Source of the DNA: an uncultured Bacteroidales bacterium
Lineage (GTDB): Bacteria > Bacteroidota > Bacteroidia > Bacteroidales > Paludibacteraceae
Direction of reading: 5' to 3'
Assembly (NCBI GenBank): GCA_900321775.1
Contig: ONXE01000081.1
Coordinates: forward strand, 1-8,431
Length of the DNA: 8,431 nt
Positions within the stretch are counted from its first letter, which is position 1; each line of letters starts with the position of its first letter. The translations under genes and the position numbers were made by a program. A model generated the notes under the pieces. It saw only the letters and a program-made list of their open reading frames with translations, ran no database searches and was not told the origin of the DNA. Of the stretch, positions 1 through 7,645 are shown piece by piece.

Positions 1-1
1 C

Positions 2-550
2 TCTCTCTATCCCGTCACCAACAGTATCATCTCTTCGGTCATCAACATCGACCCCGCGGTAGTCAACACGCTCAATCGTCTGAGCGAGCACTTCATCCTC
101 TTCGACCACAACACACCTGTTCCGCTTGAGAACAAGTATGCCACGCCGCAAACGCTCGGACAGGATCGTCTGGCAGCTGCTGTCGGAGCCAATGCTCTTT
201 CGCCCAACAAAAACCTGCTGATAATCGACGCAGGCTCTGCCATTACGTACGATTTCGTCAATGCTGACAATCAGTTTGTTGGAGGTAATATCGCCCCGGG
301 TATCAAGATGCGCTTTACTGCCCTGAAAACCCAAACCAAGAAACTCCCCCTCTCAGGCGTCGTTCGAGGCATTCGCTATGAAATAGAAGGCTACATTCGC
401 ACCTTGCAGAAGAGAGTGGGGCAATTCGAGACCTTCATGACCGGAGGTGGTTCGGCCTATCTGCAGACCACTATTCGCCAACCCGTCACACTGGAGAAAC
501 ATCTCGTTTTAATCGGCTTGAATCGCATTTTGACCTACAATTTGCATTGA
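2..550 (+). CDS. coaX: Type III pantothenate kinase, C-terminal part (5' end outside window)
   Basis: This enzyme phosphorylates pantothenate with ATP, the first step of coenzyme A synthesis, in the cytoplasm. The reading frame is open from base 2 to the TGA at 548-550, so the N-terminal phosphate-binding DxGN segment lies outside the window. Family motifs are visible in order: YATPQTLGQDRLAA, whose Asp codon at 164-166 matches the family's catalytic base; IDAGSAITYD at about 224-253, the second phosphate motif, with Ser where the family usually has Thr; GGNIAPG; then EIEGYI, MTGGG and GLNRIL near the end. Compared with the Bacteroides protein as I remember it, about 19 residues are missing between LPL and SGVVRGI (bases about 347-359), a stretch that normally carries a GxxT substrate-contact motif. 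The frame is intact across this point. The family is clear; whether this copy is active is not. Confidence 0.92.
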   Translation, partial: SLYPVTNSIISSVINIDPAVVNTLNRLSEHFILFDHNTPVPLENKYATPQTLGQDRLAAAVGANALSPNKNLLIIDAGSAITYDFVNADNQFVGGNIAPGIKMRFTALKTQTKKLPLSGVVRGIRYEIEGYIRTLQKRVGQFETFMTGGGSAYLQTTIRQPVTLEKHLVLIGLNRILTYNLH

Positions 551-605
551 TTTGGCAATAAAATACGCCTAAATTGCATTTTTTATGCAAATTATGCCCG
601 ATACA

Positions 606-637
606 TTTGTGTATTTGGCATTTTTTTTGTATCTTTG
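606..637 (+). promoter_or_regulatory. Bacteroidota-type promoter for the outer-membrane protein/TPR/lptC unit
   Basis: A TTTG box at 606-609 is followed, after exactly 20 bases, by TATCTTTG at 630-637. This fits the Bacteroidota -33/-7 consensus (TTTG, 19-21 bp, TAnnTTTG). Transcription would start near 644, about 20 bases before the ATG at 664. That rules out the upstream in-frame TTG at 574 as the start of the next gene. A weak 6-bp hairpin (574-579 with 585-590) lies just upstream but has no following T-run. Confidence 0.8.
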
Positions 638-663
638 CACTCGATTTTGGAATTTGCCGCAAA

Positions 664-1884
664 ATGGACAATTTGAAACATAAGATATTTCTCATCCTGT
701 CACTCATGATAGGTACGCTTGTCGTGTGCGCACAGAACAACACCAGCTCGCCCTTCTCACGTTTTGGGTACGGTGACATCAACGACAACGTGCCGGGAGC
801 CTACCGCGCGATGGGTGGAGTAGGCATAGGTATGCGCTCCAACAAGGTGATTGACCCCGCACAGCCCGCTTCGTACACCGCTTGCGACTCGCTTACGTTT
901 ATGTTCGACATAGCCGGCAGTGGTATGTGGGACCGTTATGTCGATGCCTCCGGTACGCACGACAAAGGCAACGGTAACCTGGAATATCTGACCATACAAG
1001 TGCCGCTCTGGAAGAGGTGGATTGCTGCTTCTGTTGGCGTAACGCCCTATAGTTCAGTAGGATACAACTTCACCCTGAAGGACTCTGTCAACAACAATTA
1101 CCATTACACCATGACCTATCAAGGCACAGGCGGATTCACGCAAGTCTATGGAGGTCTGGGCTTCAATATCCTGGACTGGTTCGCTGCCGGTGCCAATATC
1201 TACTATATGTTCGGCACTATCACTAACGCGCGCGGACTCACGTTTACAGAAGGTTTGAACGCCACGTCGCAGTACCGCAGCACCACCATCTCGGATGTGC
1301 GTTTCCGTGTAGGTGCGCAGCTGTTTCATAAGTTCGAACACTCCTCTTTCTCTGTCGGTGCTATTTTTGAGCGCAAGTCTGCTCTCAACGGCCGAAGCCT
1401 CTTTATGGAGTCGGTCTCTGCTGACACCATATCCAACGACAGTACGCTTCAGAGCGACTTGCCCATGGTTTGGGGCGTCGGCGCCAGTTACAGTTACGAC
1501 GGGCGTTTCACTGTGGCAGCAGACTATAGTGTGTACAATTGGGCCGACGCGCGATACCTGGGTGTTGTGGGAGCCTATCGCAATCGCGGCAAGTTAGCAG
1601 TTGGATTTCAGTACGTACACAACCCGCAGGGACGTAGGTACATCGACCATATGCCTTGGCGCATCGGATTCTCCCTGATGGACCCGTATGTGCGTTCCAT
1701 CCCGGGCAAGGATTTCACAGTTACCTTAGGTACAGCCTTCCCGTTGCATAATGTGGGCTCGGTCATCAATACCAGTATCGAGTACGGACATCGCGGAACA
1801 ACAGATGTGCTCAATGAGAACTATATACGCGTCACCATCAATGCCAGCATCTCCGAAAACTGGTTCTTCAAGCGCAAATTATAG
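664..1884 (+). CDS. Exported outer-membrane beta-barrel protein (FadL/OmpP1-like)
   Basis: Predicted 406 residues. It starts with a cleavable signal peptide: a short basic start (MDNLKHK), a hydrophobic core to about residue 20, and likely cleavage around CAQ. The Cys there is not in a proper lipobox. The mature protein opens with SSPFSRFGYGDINDN, then YRAMGGVGIG and PAQPASYTACDSLTF, a pattern I associate with a Bacteroidota barrel family related to FadL/OmpP1 transporters and usually encoded after coaX. The rest alternates polar and aromatic/hydrophobic residues with many Tyr, Gly and Asn, as in membrane beta-strands, and it ends in a barrel-type last strand with WFFKRKL. Its substrate cannot be read from the sequence. 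The start was chosen at the ATG at 664 because the promoter and signal peptide fit there and not at an upstream TTG. It lies 64 bases before the TPR gene, with no terminator between. Confidence 0.82.
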   Translation: MDNLKHKIFLILSLMIGTLVVCAQNNTSSPFSRFGYGDINDNVPGAYRAMGGVGIGMRSNKVIDPAQPASYTACDSLTFMFDIAGSGMWDRYVDASGTHDKGNGNLEYLTIQVPLWKRWIAASVGVTPYSSVGYNFTLKDSVNNNYHYTMTYQGTGGFTQVYGGLGFNILDWFAAGANIYYMFGTITNARGLTFTEGLNATSQYRSTTISDVRFRVGAQLFHKFEHSSFSVGAIFERKSALNGRSLFMESVSADTISNDSTLQSDLPMVWGVGASYSYDGRFTVAADYSVYNWADARYLGVVGAYRNRGKLAVGFQYVHNPQGRRYIDHMPWRIGFSLMDPYVRSIPGKDFTVTLGTAFPLHNVGSVINTSIEYGHRGTTDVLNENYIRVTINASISENWFFKRKL

Positions 1885-1948
1885 TTTGGCACGGCATTTG
1901 CTTGCTCATTACTAAACAACGAACAATAATAACCAAAATATACAAATC

Positions 1949-3355
1949 ATGAATACTAAATCACTCATTATCATCGGCTTGTGCGCTGCTATTCCTATGG
2001 CTGCGTTTGCCGGCAAAATGAACAATGCTGAACCCGCGCTCCAACAGACGGAGGCTGGCGATGAGGACAACAACGTTATCACCGAGGAGTGCCTCACCAA
2101 CGTGAGCCTTTTTCACGAATCGGCTAAAAACAAACAATACGCTGACGCTTGGGAGCCTTGGAGCGCAGCTTACAAAGAGTGCCCTGCGGCTTCTGTGAAC
2201 ATCTACATCGATGGCGACAAGATCGTCGAGTGGAAGCTCTCGCAGACCAAGTCCGGAACGCCCGAGTATGACCAGTATCGTGCTCTCTTGCTGACCCTGC
2301 ACGACAAGCGTATCAAGTACTTCGGCAATGACCCCAAGTACAAGAAAAAATACCCCGTGGCCTTCATCCTTGGCCAGAAAGGTTTGGACTACTGTACCTT
2401 CTATCCCGAAGTAGCCGTTAAAACCGAGGCGTATCCTTGGCTCAAGGAGTCGGTTACCACGCTGGGCCCCAACTCTTCCATCAACGTGGCAGTGAAGTTG
2501 GCCGATGTGTCCTACGAAATCTACAAGTCCGACCCGGAGAAGTACGGCGAGCAGTATATCCTTGACTATCAGTTGGTAAGCGGCGTACTCGCTACTATGG
2601 CTGCTGACCCCGACAACAAGAATGCCGGCGCCGCTGCCTCCAACAAAGACTATGTGGATCAGCGCTTTGCCGCTTCCGGCGCAGCTGATTGCAGCAAACT
2701 GGATGAACTCTATCGTCCTGCCGTACAGGAGAACCTCGACAACCTCGAACTGCTCGAGAAGATCATGAATCTCTACCGTCGTATCGGTTGCAACAACGAG
2801 AGCGAAGTGTATTTCGCAGCTGCTGAGGCCGCACACCGTCTTTCGCCTACTTCCGAATCGGCTGCAGGTTGCGCTTCTATGTGCAAGAAGAAAGAGGATT
2901 GGACCGGTGCTATCGAGTACTACAATCAAGCTACCGACCTCTCTGACAACGAGCAGGACAAGGCTGACTATCAGTACAATGCAGCGTTTGTATATTACAA
3001 CAACCTAAAGAACTACTCTGCTGCTCGTGCTGCCCTCAACCGTTCGCTCGAGTTCGTGCCCAATCAGGGTCGCTGCTACATGCTGATGGGCGTTATGTAC
3101 GCTGCATCCAAACCCTACACCGACGGAAGCGCCAAGGCTGCTATCCTCAACAAGACCGTGTATTGGGTGGCTGTGGACAAGTTCGTAAAAGCCAAGAGCG
3201 TGGACCCCACTTGTGCTGACGATGCCAACAAACTGATTTCCACTTACAGCAAGTACTTCCCAACCAAGGAAGAGCGTTTCGACTTGCCGGGTGAGTTTGG
3301 TGGTGGTACCTTCTGCGTAGGCGGTTGGATTGGAGAATGCACCACGGTTCGATAA
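1949..3355 (+). CDS. Exported tetratricopeptide-repeat (TPR-like) protein
   Basis: 468 residues. A signal peptide is clear (MNTKSLIIIGLCAAIPMAAFAG, cleavage after AFA), so the protein is exported, probably to the periplasm. Residues about 50-240 are helical, beginning with a TPR-like helix pair (SLFHESAKNKQYADAWEPW). A second TPR-like block runs from about 284 to 375 (AAEAAHRLSP, DWTGAIEYYNQATDL, NYSAARAALNRSLEF). The C-terminus has a conserved-looking tail, YFPTKEERFDLP followed by VGGWIGECTTVR, which I recall from Bacteroidota TPR proteins at this position. TPR domains bind other proteins, so a scaffold role in the envelope is plausible, but the partner is unknown. The ATG follows an AT-rich leader with no Shine-Dalgarno motif. 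The lptC frame begins at or just past its stop codon, which suggests a shared transcript. Confidence 0.85.
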   Translation: MNTKSLIIIGLCAAIPMAAFAGKMNNAEPALQQTEAGDEDNNVITEECLTNVSLFHESAKNKQYADAWEPWSAAYKECPAASVNIYIDGDKIVEWKLSQTKSGTPEYDQYRALLLTLHDKRIKYFGNDPKYKKKYPVAFILGQKGLDYCTFYPEVAVKTEAYPWLKESVTTLGPNSSINVAVKLADVSYEIYKSDPEKYGEQYILDYQLVSGVLATMAADPDNKNAGAAASNKDYVDQRFAASGAADCSKLDELYRPAVQENLDNLELLEKIMNLYRRIGCNNESEVYFAAAEAAHRLSPTSESAAGCASMCKKKEDWTGAIEYYNQATDLSDNEQDKADYQYNAAFVYYNNLKNYSAARAALNRSLEFVPNQGRCYMLMGVMYAASKPYTDGSAKAAILNKTVYWVAVDKFVKAKSVDPTCADDANKLISTYSKYFPTKEERFDLPGEFGGGTFCVGGWIGECTTVR

Positions 3356-3365
3356 ACCTGTTACA

Positions 3366-3944
3366 TTGAATAACCAACGTCAACATACGTTCCGTTTTTT
3401 GAGCATCAGTACCTTCGCGGTGCTGGTGCTCATTTGCCTTGCTGCGTGTGTCCGTCACGACAAAAAGCATGTCACGGATGCTGTGGAGGATAGAGCTGCA
3501 ATGCCCGTGCTTGACGCCAGAGAAGTGACCACACTGGTCTCCGACTCAGGCGTCACGCGATATCGTATCAAAACGGACTCTTGGCAGATCTACGACAAAG
3601 CCAATCCGCCCCATTGGGAGTTCCCGGAAGGAATCTATTTGGAGAACTTCAACCAAGACCTCTCCGTTGCCGCCTATTTGGAAGCCGACTATGCCTACTA
3701 CGACGAGTCTGCGCAACTATGGCGTCTGGACGGTAATGTCCATTCGCTCAATCAACTTGGCGAGAAGTTTGAGACTCCCCAACTCTTCTGGAGTCAAAAA
3801 GACGAGCGCATCTACTCCGACTCGCTCATCACCATCACCCGCGAAACCAGTATTATCCAGGGAATAGGCTTCGAAAGCAATCAAGAAATGACTAAATATA
3901 CCATTCGCAAACCTACAGGCATTTTTCCCATCAAGGACGAATAG
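3366..3944 (+). CDS. lptC: LPS export ABC transporter periplasmic lipoprotein LptC
   Basis: 192 residues from the chosen start. LptC takes lipopolysaccharide from the inner-membrane LptBFG transporter and passes it to the LptA bridge. The start region gives a basic segment with two Arg, a hydrophobic core and a lipobox LAAC, so the protein is probably a lipoprotein. Family features follow: a TTLVSDSGVTRYRI strand, WEFPEGIYLENF, a repeated ADYAYYDESAQLWRLDGNV pattern, QLFWSQKDERIYSD and a GIGFESNQEMT end, typical of the Bacteroidota LptC beta-jellyroll. No ATG is in frame before the mature domain: a stop at 3318-3320 closes the frame, leaving TTG codons at 3330, 3366 and 3399. I prefer 3366, ten bases after the TPR stop, because 3330 gives an overlong signal n-region and 3399 lacks its positive charges. 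The gene is last in its unit, before a strong terminator. Confidence 0.88.
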   Translation: MNNQRQHTFRFLSISTFAVLVLICLAACVRHDKKHVTDAVEDRAAMPVLDAREVTTLVSDSGVTRYRIKTDSWQIYDKANPPHWEFPEGIYLENFNQDLSVAAYLEADYAYYDESAQLWRLDGNVHSLNQLGEKFETPQLFWSQKDERIYSDSLITITRETSIIQGIGFESNQEMTKYTIRKPTGIFPIKDE

Positions 3945-3968
3945 AATGTACGCTTGCAGCCAACAAAT

Positions 3969-3999
3969 AATGCGCCTCTTTGCAGAGACGCATTTTTTT
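3969..3999 (+). terminator. Rho-independent terminator after lptC
   Basis: AATGCG (3969-3974) pairs with CGCATT (3989-3994). After one C/A mismatch, CTCT (3976-3979) pairs with AGAG (3984-3987) around a TTGC loop. Seven Ts follow at 3993-3999. It ends the plus-strand unit 25 bases after the lptC stop. On the minus strand the same hairpin is followed by a weaker T-rich stretch (ATTATTTGTT), so it may also act as the terminator for the convergent amylase gene. Confidence 0.85.
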
Positions 4000-4046
4000 G
4001 TATCGTTGCTTGGAATGCTGACTTCCGAAGCCGGGGTTGGCCGCGA

Positions 4047-5897
4047 TTATTTCTTCAGTTTGACAATCAGGTAGCCAAGAGGCTCTACAACCAGGCCTTC
4101 ATCCAGCACCACTTTCTCGCCTGTCAGAACATCCGTGCCGGTGTTGCCATATACCGCCAACATCTCCTGATATTGCTTGATAGGCAAGTCCGTCAGATCG
4201 CCTGCGTTCACGAACACGAAGATAGCCTCGTCGCCCAAATAACGGAAGAAGGAGTAGGTGTTGTTGTCCGAGAAGAAATGCATGGTCTTGCCTTTGTGGA
4301 TAACAGGCTCGTTCTGACGCCACGTGAAGAGTCGGCTATGGAAGTCCAGCAATTGTTTCTGCTCTGCGGTCAAATCCTCCGCCTTGGCCAAAGGCCTGCG
4401 CAGACCACTGTGACCACGACTCATGTCAGCACTACGCTGACCGTATTCGTCGCCTTGGAACACCTGCGGAATGCCGCGCATCGTAGCAATCAGTACATCT
4501 GCCAGCATCACGCGACGAAGGTCGTTTTCAGCCACCATATCGGCTATGTGATCCATGTCATGGTTGCCGATGAACACCAGCAGGTTGTTCACATCAGCAT
4601 AGTACATATCTTGTGCCAGCACGTGGTACACGCAGGAAATGCGGCGATTCTGGTCATCCCAACCCGCCTTGACATCACTGCTGGCCAAACCTGCGCGAAT
4701 AGCCTCTTCCAGCGGGAAATCCATTACTGCGGGCAAGTTGCTGTTGAAACCGTCAGGGTTCTTCGCTCCTGCTTGCCAATAGGCCACAGCCGGAGTAGGA
4801 CGCGTCCAGCATTCACCGACGATATTGATGCGCGGATACTCATCACGAACGGCTTTGCACCACTTGCTCATCGGGCTCTTCTCATTATACGGATAGGTGT
4901 CCACACGCAGACCGTCCAGATTGGCAAACTCAATCCACCAAATGGCCCATTGCTTGAAGTACTGCAGCAAGTCGGGATTATCCAGGTTCATGTCCGGCAT
5001 ATGCGTGTCAAACCAGCCGTTGTCGTGCATCATACGGTCATATGCGCTGGCATTCGGGTCGTACGAAGTGGTGAACTGGTTCGTACTGCGGGTAAACTCG
5101 GGGAACTGATGTATCCAATCCTGATAAGGCAGATCCTGCATCCACCAATGTGCCAGACCGCAGTGGTTGGTCACAATGTCCATAATGAACTTCAGACCTT
5201 TCTCGTGTGCTTTGGCAACCATTTCTTTGTACAACTCGTTGCTGCCGAAGCGCGGGTCGATGTGGTAGTAATCGCCGCAAGCATAGCCGTGGTATGACCA
5301 ACTGGGTTCATTGTCCAACAGCAGCGGGGTAGGCCAGATCGCTGTTGCTCCGGTTTGCTTGATATAGTCCAGCGAGTTGATAATGCCCTGAATATCTCCG
5401 CCCCAACGGCCGTCCAGATTGGCTTTGTTGCCCTTCTCCGACGTGTTGTTTGTGGAGTTGTTCGATTCGTCACCATCCACAAAACGGTCCGACATAATCA
5501 GGTAGATGCAATCGGCCGAGGTAAACGACTTACGGATAGCCGAACCCGGGCGACGCTCGTTGATGACGTAATTGCAGTAGGCTTTGTTTTTGCCTTTCTT
5601 CAGCATGAAACGGTAGGTGCCGGGCTCATTAACGGCCACTTCTACGAATAGGTAGTTCTTCGACTCGGCGTTGTGCTGTCCTTTGATTTGAATACCTTCT
5701 GTAGGCGCAAACTTGTTCTTTTTTACTTGCTTTTGAACAGTTACTTCTGCGTCCTGTAGGTCTTCTCCCTGGAACATTAGCGTCAACGGTAACTTCATGT
5801 CCGTCCACCAACTCAAGGGTTCTACTCGGCTGATTTTCTGTGCTCCTGCCAACATGGAGATAGCCAGAATCATGGTAAGTAATAGAGGTCTTTTCAT
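4047..5897 (-). CDS. Periplasmic GH13 neopullulanase/cyclomaltodextrinase (SusA-like)
   Basis: 616 residues, very close to Bacteroides SusA (617 as I recall). The family hydrolyses alpha-1,4 bonds of pullulan, cyclodextrins and malto-oligosaccharides in the periplasm. A signal peptide ends near LAGAQ (residues 16-20). Residues about 21-115 form an N-terminal beta domain of the Cyc-maltodextrinase type, and the (beta/alpha)8 barrel follows. GH13 regions are intact: DIVTNH (240-245), GLRVDTY with nucleophile Asp333, VGECW with acid/base Glu362, and FIGNHD with transition-state Asp447. MPDMN (300-304) is the subgroup marker of neopullulanases and cyclomaltodextrinases. A C-terminal beta domain runs from about 535. 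The ATG lies 27 bases after the stop of the yihY-family gene with no promoter seen, so the two are probably cotranscribed. No susB, susC or susD is in the window, so this copy is not beside sus partners here. Exact substrate preference is inference. Confidence 0.93.
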   Translation of the reverse strand: MKRPLLLTMILAISMLAGAQKISRVEPLSWWTDMKLPLTLMFQGEDLQDAEVTVQKQVKKNKFAPTEGIQIKGQHNAESKNYLFVEVAVNEPGTYRFMLKKGKNKAYCNYVINERRPGSAIRKSFTSADCIYLIMSDRFVDGDESNNSTNNTSEKGNKANLDGRWGGDIQGIINSLDYIKQTGATAIWPTPLLLDNEPSWSYHGYACGDYYHIDPRFGSNELYKEMVAKAHEKGLKFIMDIVTNHCGLAHWWMQDLPYQDWIHQFPEFTRSTNQFTTSYDPNASAYDRMMHDNGWFDTHMPDMNLDNPDLLQYFKQWAIWWIEFANLDGLRVDTYPYNEKSPMSKWCKAVRDEYPRINIVGECWTRPTPAVAYWQAGAKNPDGFNSNLPAVMDFPLEEAIRAGLASSDVKAGWDDQNRRISCVYHVLAQDMYYADVNNLLVFIGNHDMDHIADMVAENDLRRVMLADVLIATMRGIPQVFQGDEYGQRSADMSRGHSGLRRPLAKAEDLTAEQKQLLDFHSRLFTWRQNEPVIHKGKTMHFFSDNNTYSFFRYLGDEAIFVFVNAGDLTDLPIKQYQEMLAVYGNTGTDVLTGEKVVLDEGLVVEPLGYLIVKLKK

Positions 5898-5924
5898 ATT
5901 TGTTAGTCTTATTATTAGTCTGTT

Positions 5925-7253
5925 TTACAGGTCTTTGATGAGACAGCTGCTGAAGTCGTAAGACTCTTTCTTCAGTTTCAGCCATCGTTTCCAGAAAGGC
6001 TTCATTTCCTCTGCTGTATTGCGGAAGAAATTCTCGCTTCCACCTCTCTCAATGTACTCGAACAGCATACCCACGGTCAAGCGATTGATATCCATGGCGG
6101 GTTGATAGCGTCCTTCTCTATCGCCTTCAGCAGGGTTGACTTTGTTCAGGATCTCTACTTCCCGCATGCGGCCAATCAGCTGATTGATAATTCGTACGGG
6201 CAGATGTGTCTCTTGCGCCAGCTCGTGAACGGTGTAGGGTTTCTCGGCGCGCTCAAACCGCTTAACGATGCAGTAACAGATGTACAAAGTGAGGTAGTCT
6301 TTGTAGCGGCGAGACATGCGGTCGATGTCTATCTGATAGTCGAAATGTTCGTTGTTTTGAATGGAATAACTCAGTTCTGCACCAAACAGAATCAGCAGAC
6401 TCAACCATTGTACCCAAGTCAGCAACAGCGGCACGATGGCGAATGCACCATAGACGATGCTTGTTCGGCCCAGAAACATGAAGATATATACGCCTAACAT
6501 CTGCAGCAATTGTGCCAAGGTGCCAATCAGTACGCCCGGGATAATAGCTGCGTTCCAACGTACTTTGGTGTTCGGAATACCTTTGTACATCAGCACAAAT
6601 ACCAACCACATCGTGGCCCATGGAATGAGTTTGATGAGAAACTCGCGGAACGCGCTCATGTCGATAAACTGCGCGTCGCCCAACTTGGTGTTAACCAAAA
6701 TGCTGATACCCGACGATACAATCATCATGAGAGGAATAGACAGCAGAATCATGATGTAACTGGTCATCTGACGCACCGGATTACGGCTTTTCTGCACCTG
6801 CCAGATGCGATTGAACGATGACTCCACGTTCACGAAGAACGAGTACACCGCCCAGAGCAGAATCAGGATGCCTACGCCCAGAAATACACCGCCTTGAGCT
6901 GTTTCCAGATAACGTTGTACGAAGCCCATGATTACGTCAATCAGCTTCTCGTCGTATTGTCCGAGGAAAGATTTTTTCAGGTACGACTCAATCACCTGCT
7001 CGAAGCCAAAACCGCGTGCCACTGCCAAAAACAGCGACATAATAGGCACAACAGCAAACATGAAAGAGTAGGTAAGTGAGTTGGCGCGCATCGATATGTC
7101 GTTCTCGCTGAAACCGCGGGCAGAGATGACCAGGGTCTTCAGCACCTGTACACCAAACCGCCTGGAGTGGTCCAGTTCTTCTGTCGTCGTACGCCACAAG
7201 TCGTTACGTACGAAATCAACACCTCGACGTAGTTTGTTAACCATTTTTACCAT
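5925..7253 (-). CDS. YihY/BrkB-family inner-membrane protein
   Basis: 442 residues from the ATG at 7253. A GTG at 7265 would add four residues and an ATG at 7244 would remove three. The family was once annotated as ribonuclease BN, but its molecular role is unsettled. Six hydrophobic segments are visible, at about residues 58-80, 122-144, 164-188, 206-224, 234-258 and 264-293. Family hallmarks are SLTYSFMFAVVPIMSLFLA in the first segment, NRIWQV after the second, YGAFAIVPLLLTWVQW, and GAELSYSIQN followed by EHF after the last. The soluble C-terminal part (about 310-442) has a winged-helix look: YTVHELAQETHLPVRIIN, then LIGRMREVEIL. This extension is common in Bacteroidota members. The gene follows rnpB by about 64 bases, with no promoter of the usual type in the gap, and it precedes the GH13 gene closely. 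Confidence 0.9.
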   Translation of the reverse strand: MVKMVNKLRRGVDFVRNDLWRTTTEELDHSRRFGVQVLKTLVISARGFSENDISMRANSLTYSFMFAVVPIMSLFLAVARGFGFEQVIESYLKKSFLGQYDEKLIDVIMGFVQRYLETAQGGVFLGVGILILLWAVYSFFVNVESSFNRIWQVQKSRNPVRQMTSYIMILLSIPLMMIVSSGISILVNTKLGDAQFIDMSAFREFLIKLIPWATMWLVFVLMYKGIPNTKVRWNAAIIPGVLIGTLAQLLQMLGVYIFMFLGRTSIVYGAFAIVPLLLTWVQWLSLLILFGAELSYSIQNNEHFDYQIDIDRMSRRYKDYLTLYICYCIVKRFERAEKPYTVHELAQETHLPVRIINQLIGRMREVEILNKVNPAEGDREGRYQPAMDINRLTVGMLFEYIERGGSENFFRNTAEEMKPFWKRWLKLKKESYDFSSCLIKDL

Positions 7254-7317
7254 ATATAGTTCCACACCTCACACGGCAAGGAGTCCTCGCCTGCGCGCGC
7301 GATAATTTTAAAAAGAA

Positions 7318-7619
7318 TAGCGGGCCTGTAAGCCGGGTTCTGTGACGGCGTTGCCGTTGTCTGTCATTAATCTCGAGGCGAACATTACTGCTGCCTTCTC
7401 TCGCACTCTACCCTCCGACATCGGACGAGCAGCCCTCAAACGTCGGTTTACATGAGTTTGCAACCCGTGGTGTAGTCGTTTCACCCGCCCGAAGGCGACT
7501 CGTCTCTGTACCAGTGACGTAACATTGCTGCCACCAGGCCGTTAACCTGCACGGTGCTCTGTGTTGCCCGGACTTTCCTCTCCCACACGAATGTGGCATA
7601 GCGACAGACCGGCCCGCTA
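7318..7619 (-). ncRNA. rnpB: RNase P RNA (bacterial type)
   Basis: This is the catalytic RNA that trims the 5' leaders of tRNA precursors. Read on the minus strand, it contains the universal P4 motif GAGGAAAGTCCGGGC (7580-7566) and, at the other end, ACAGAACCCGGCTTACAGG (7343-7325). The ends are set by helix P1: TAGCGGGCC (7619-7611) pairs perfectly with GGCCCGCTA (7326-7318). Length is about 302 bases, short for the type but with both conserved ends present. A T-rich stretch (ATTCTTTTT) follows the 3' end, but P1 is too distant to form a normal terminator hairpin with it. The short upstream gap to the 64-codon ORF contains no promoter match, so a longer precursor cut by processing is likely. 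End positions are accurate to a few bases. Confidence 0.95.
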
Positions 7620-7625
7620 ATATGT

Positions 7626-7645
7626 CGGTTTCTTAAGTAAAACCG
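7626..7645 (-). other. Small stem-loop around the stop codon of the 64-codon ORF
   Basis: On the minus strand CGGTTT (7645-7640) can pair with AAACCG (7631-7626) around the loop TACTTAAG. The TAA stop codon of the upstream small ORF lies in that loop, and the mature 5' end of rnpB is only about six bases further on. No T-run follows, so it is not a terminator. It could mark a processing site between mRNA and RNase P RNA; that role is a guess. Confidence 0.4.

Noticed and set aside
574..590. Hairpin TTGCAT/ATGCAA after coaX as a terminator
   Set aside because: Only six AT-rich pairs and no T-run follows.
574..663. Upstream TTG extension of the outer-membrane protein
   Set aside because: It lies upstream of the predicted transcription start, and the extension would bury the signal peptide; the ATG at 664 fits better.
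1961..2929. Long minus-strand frame of 322 codons opposite the TPR gene
   Set aside because: Fully antisense to a gene with signal peptide and family features; its translation shows no recognisable domain.
3954..5297. Long plus-strand frame of 447 codons opposite the GH13 gene
   Set aside because: A shadow of the amylase codons; it is rich in His, Val and Ile without domain pattern, and it starts in the lptC terminator region.
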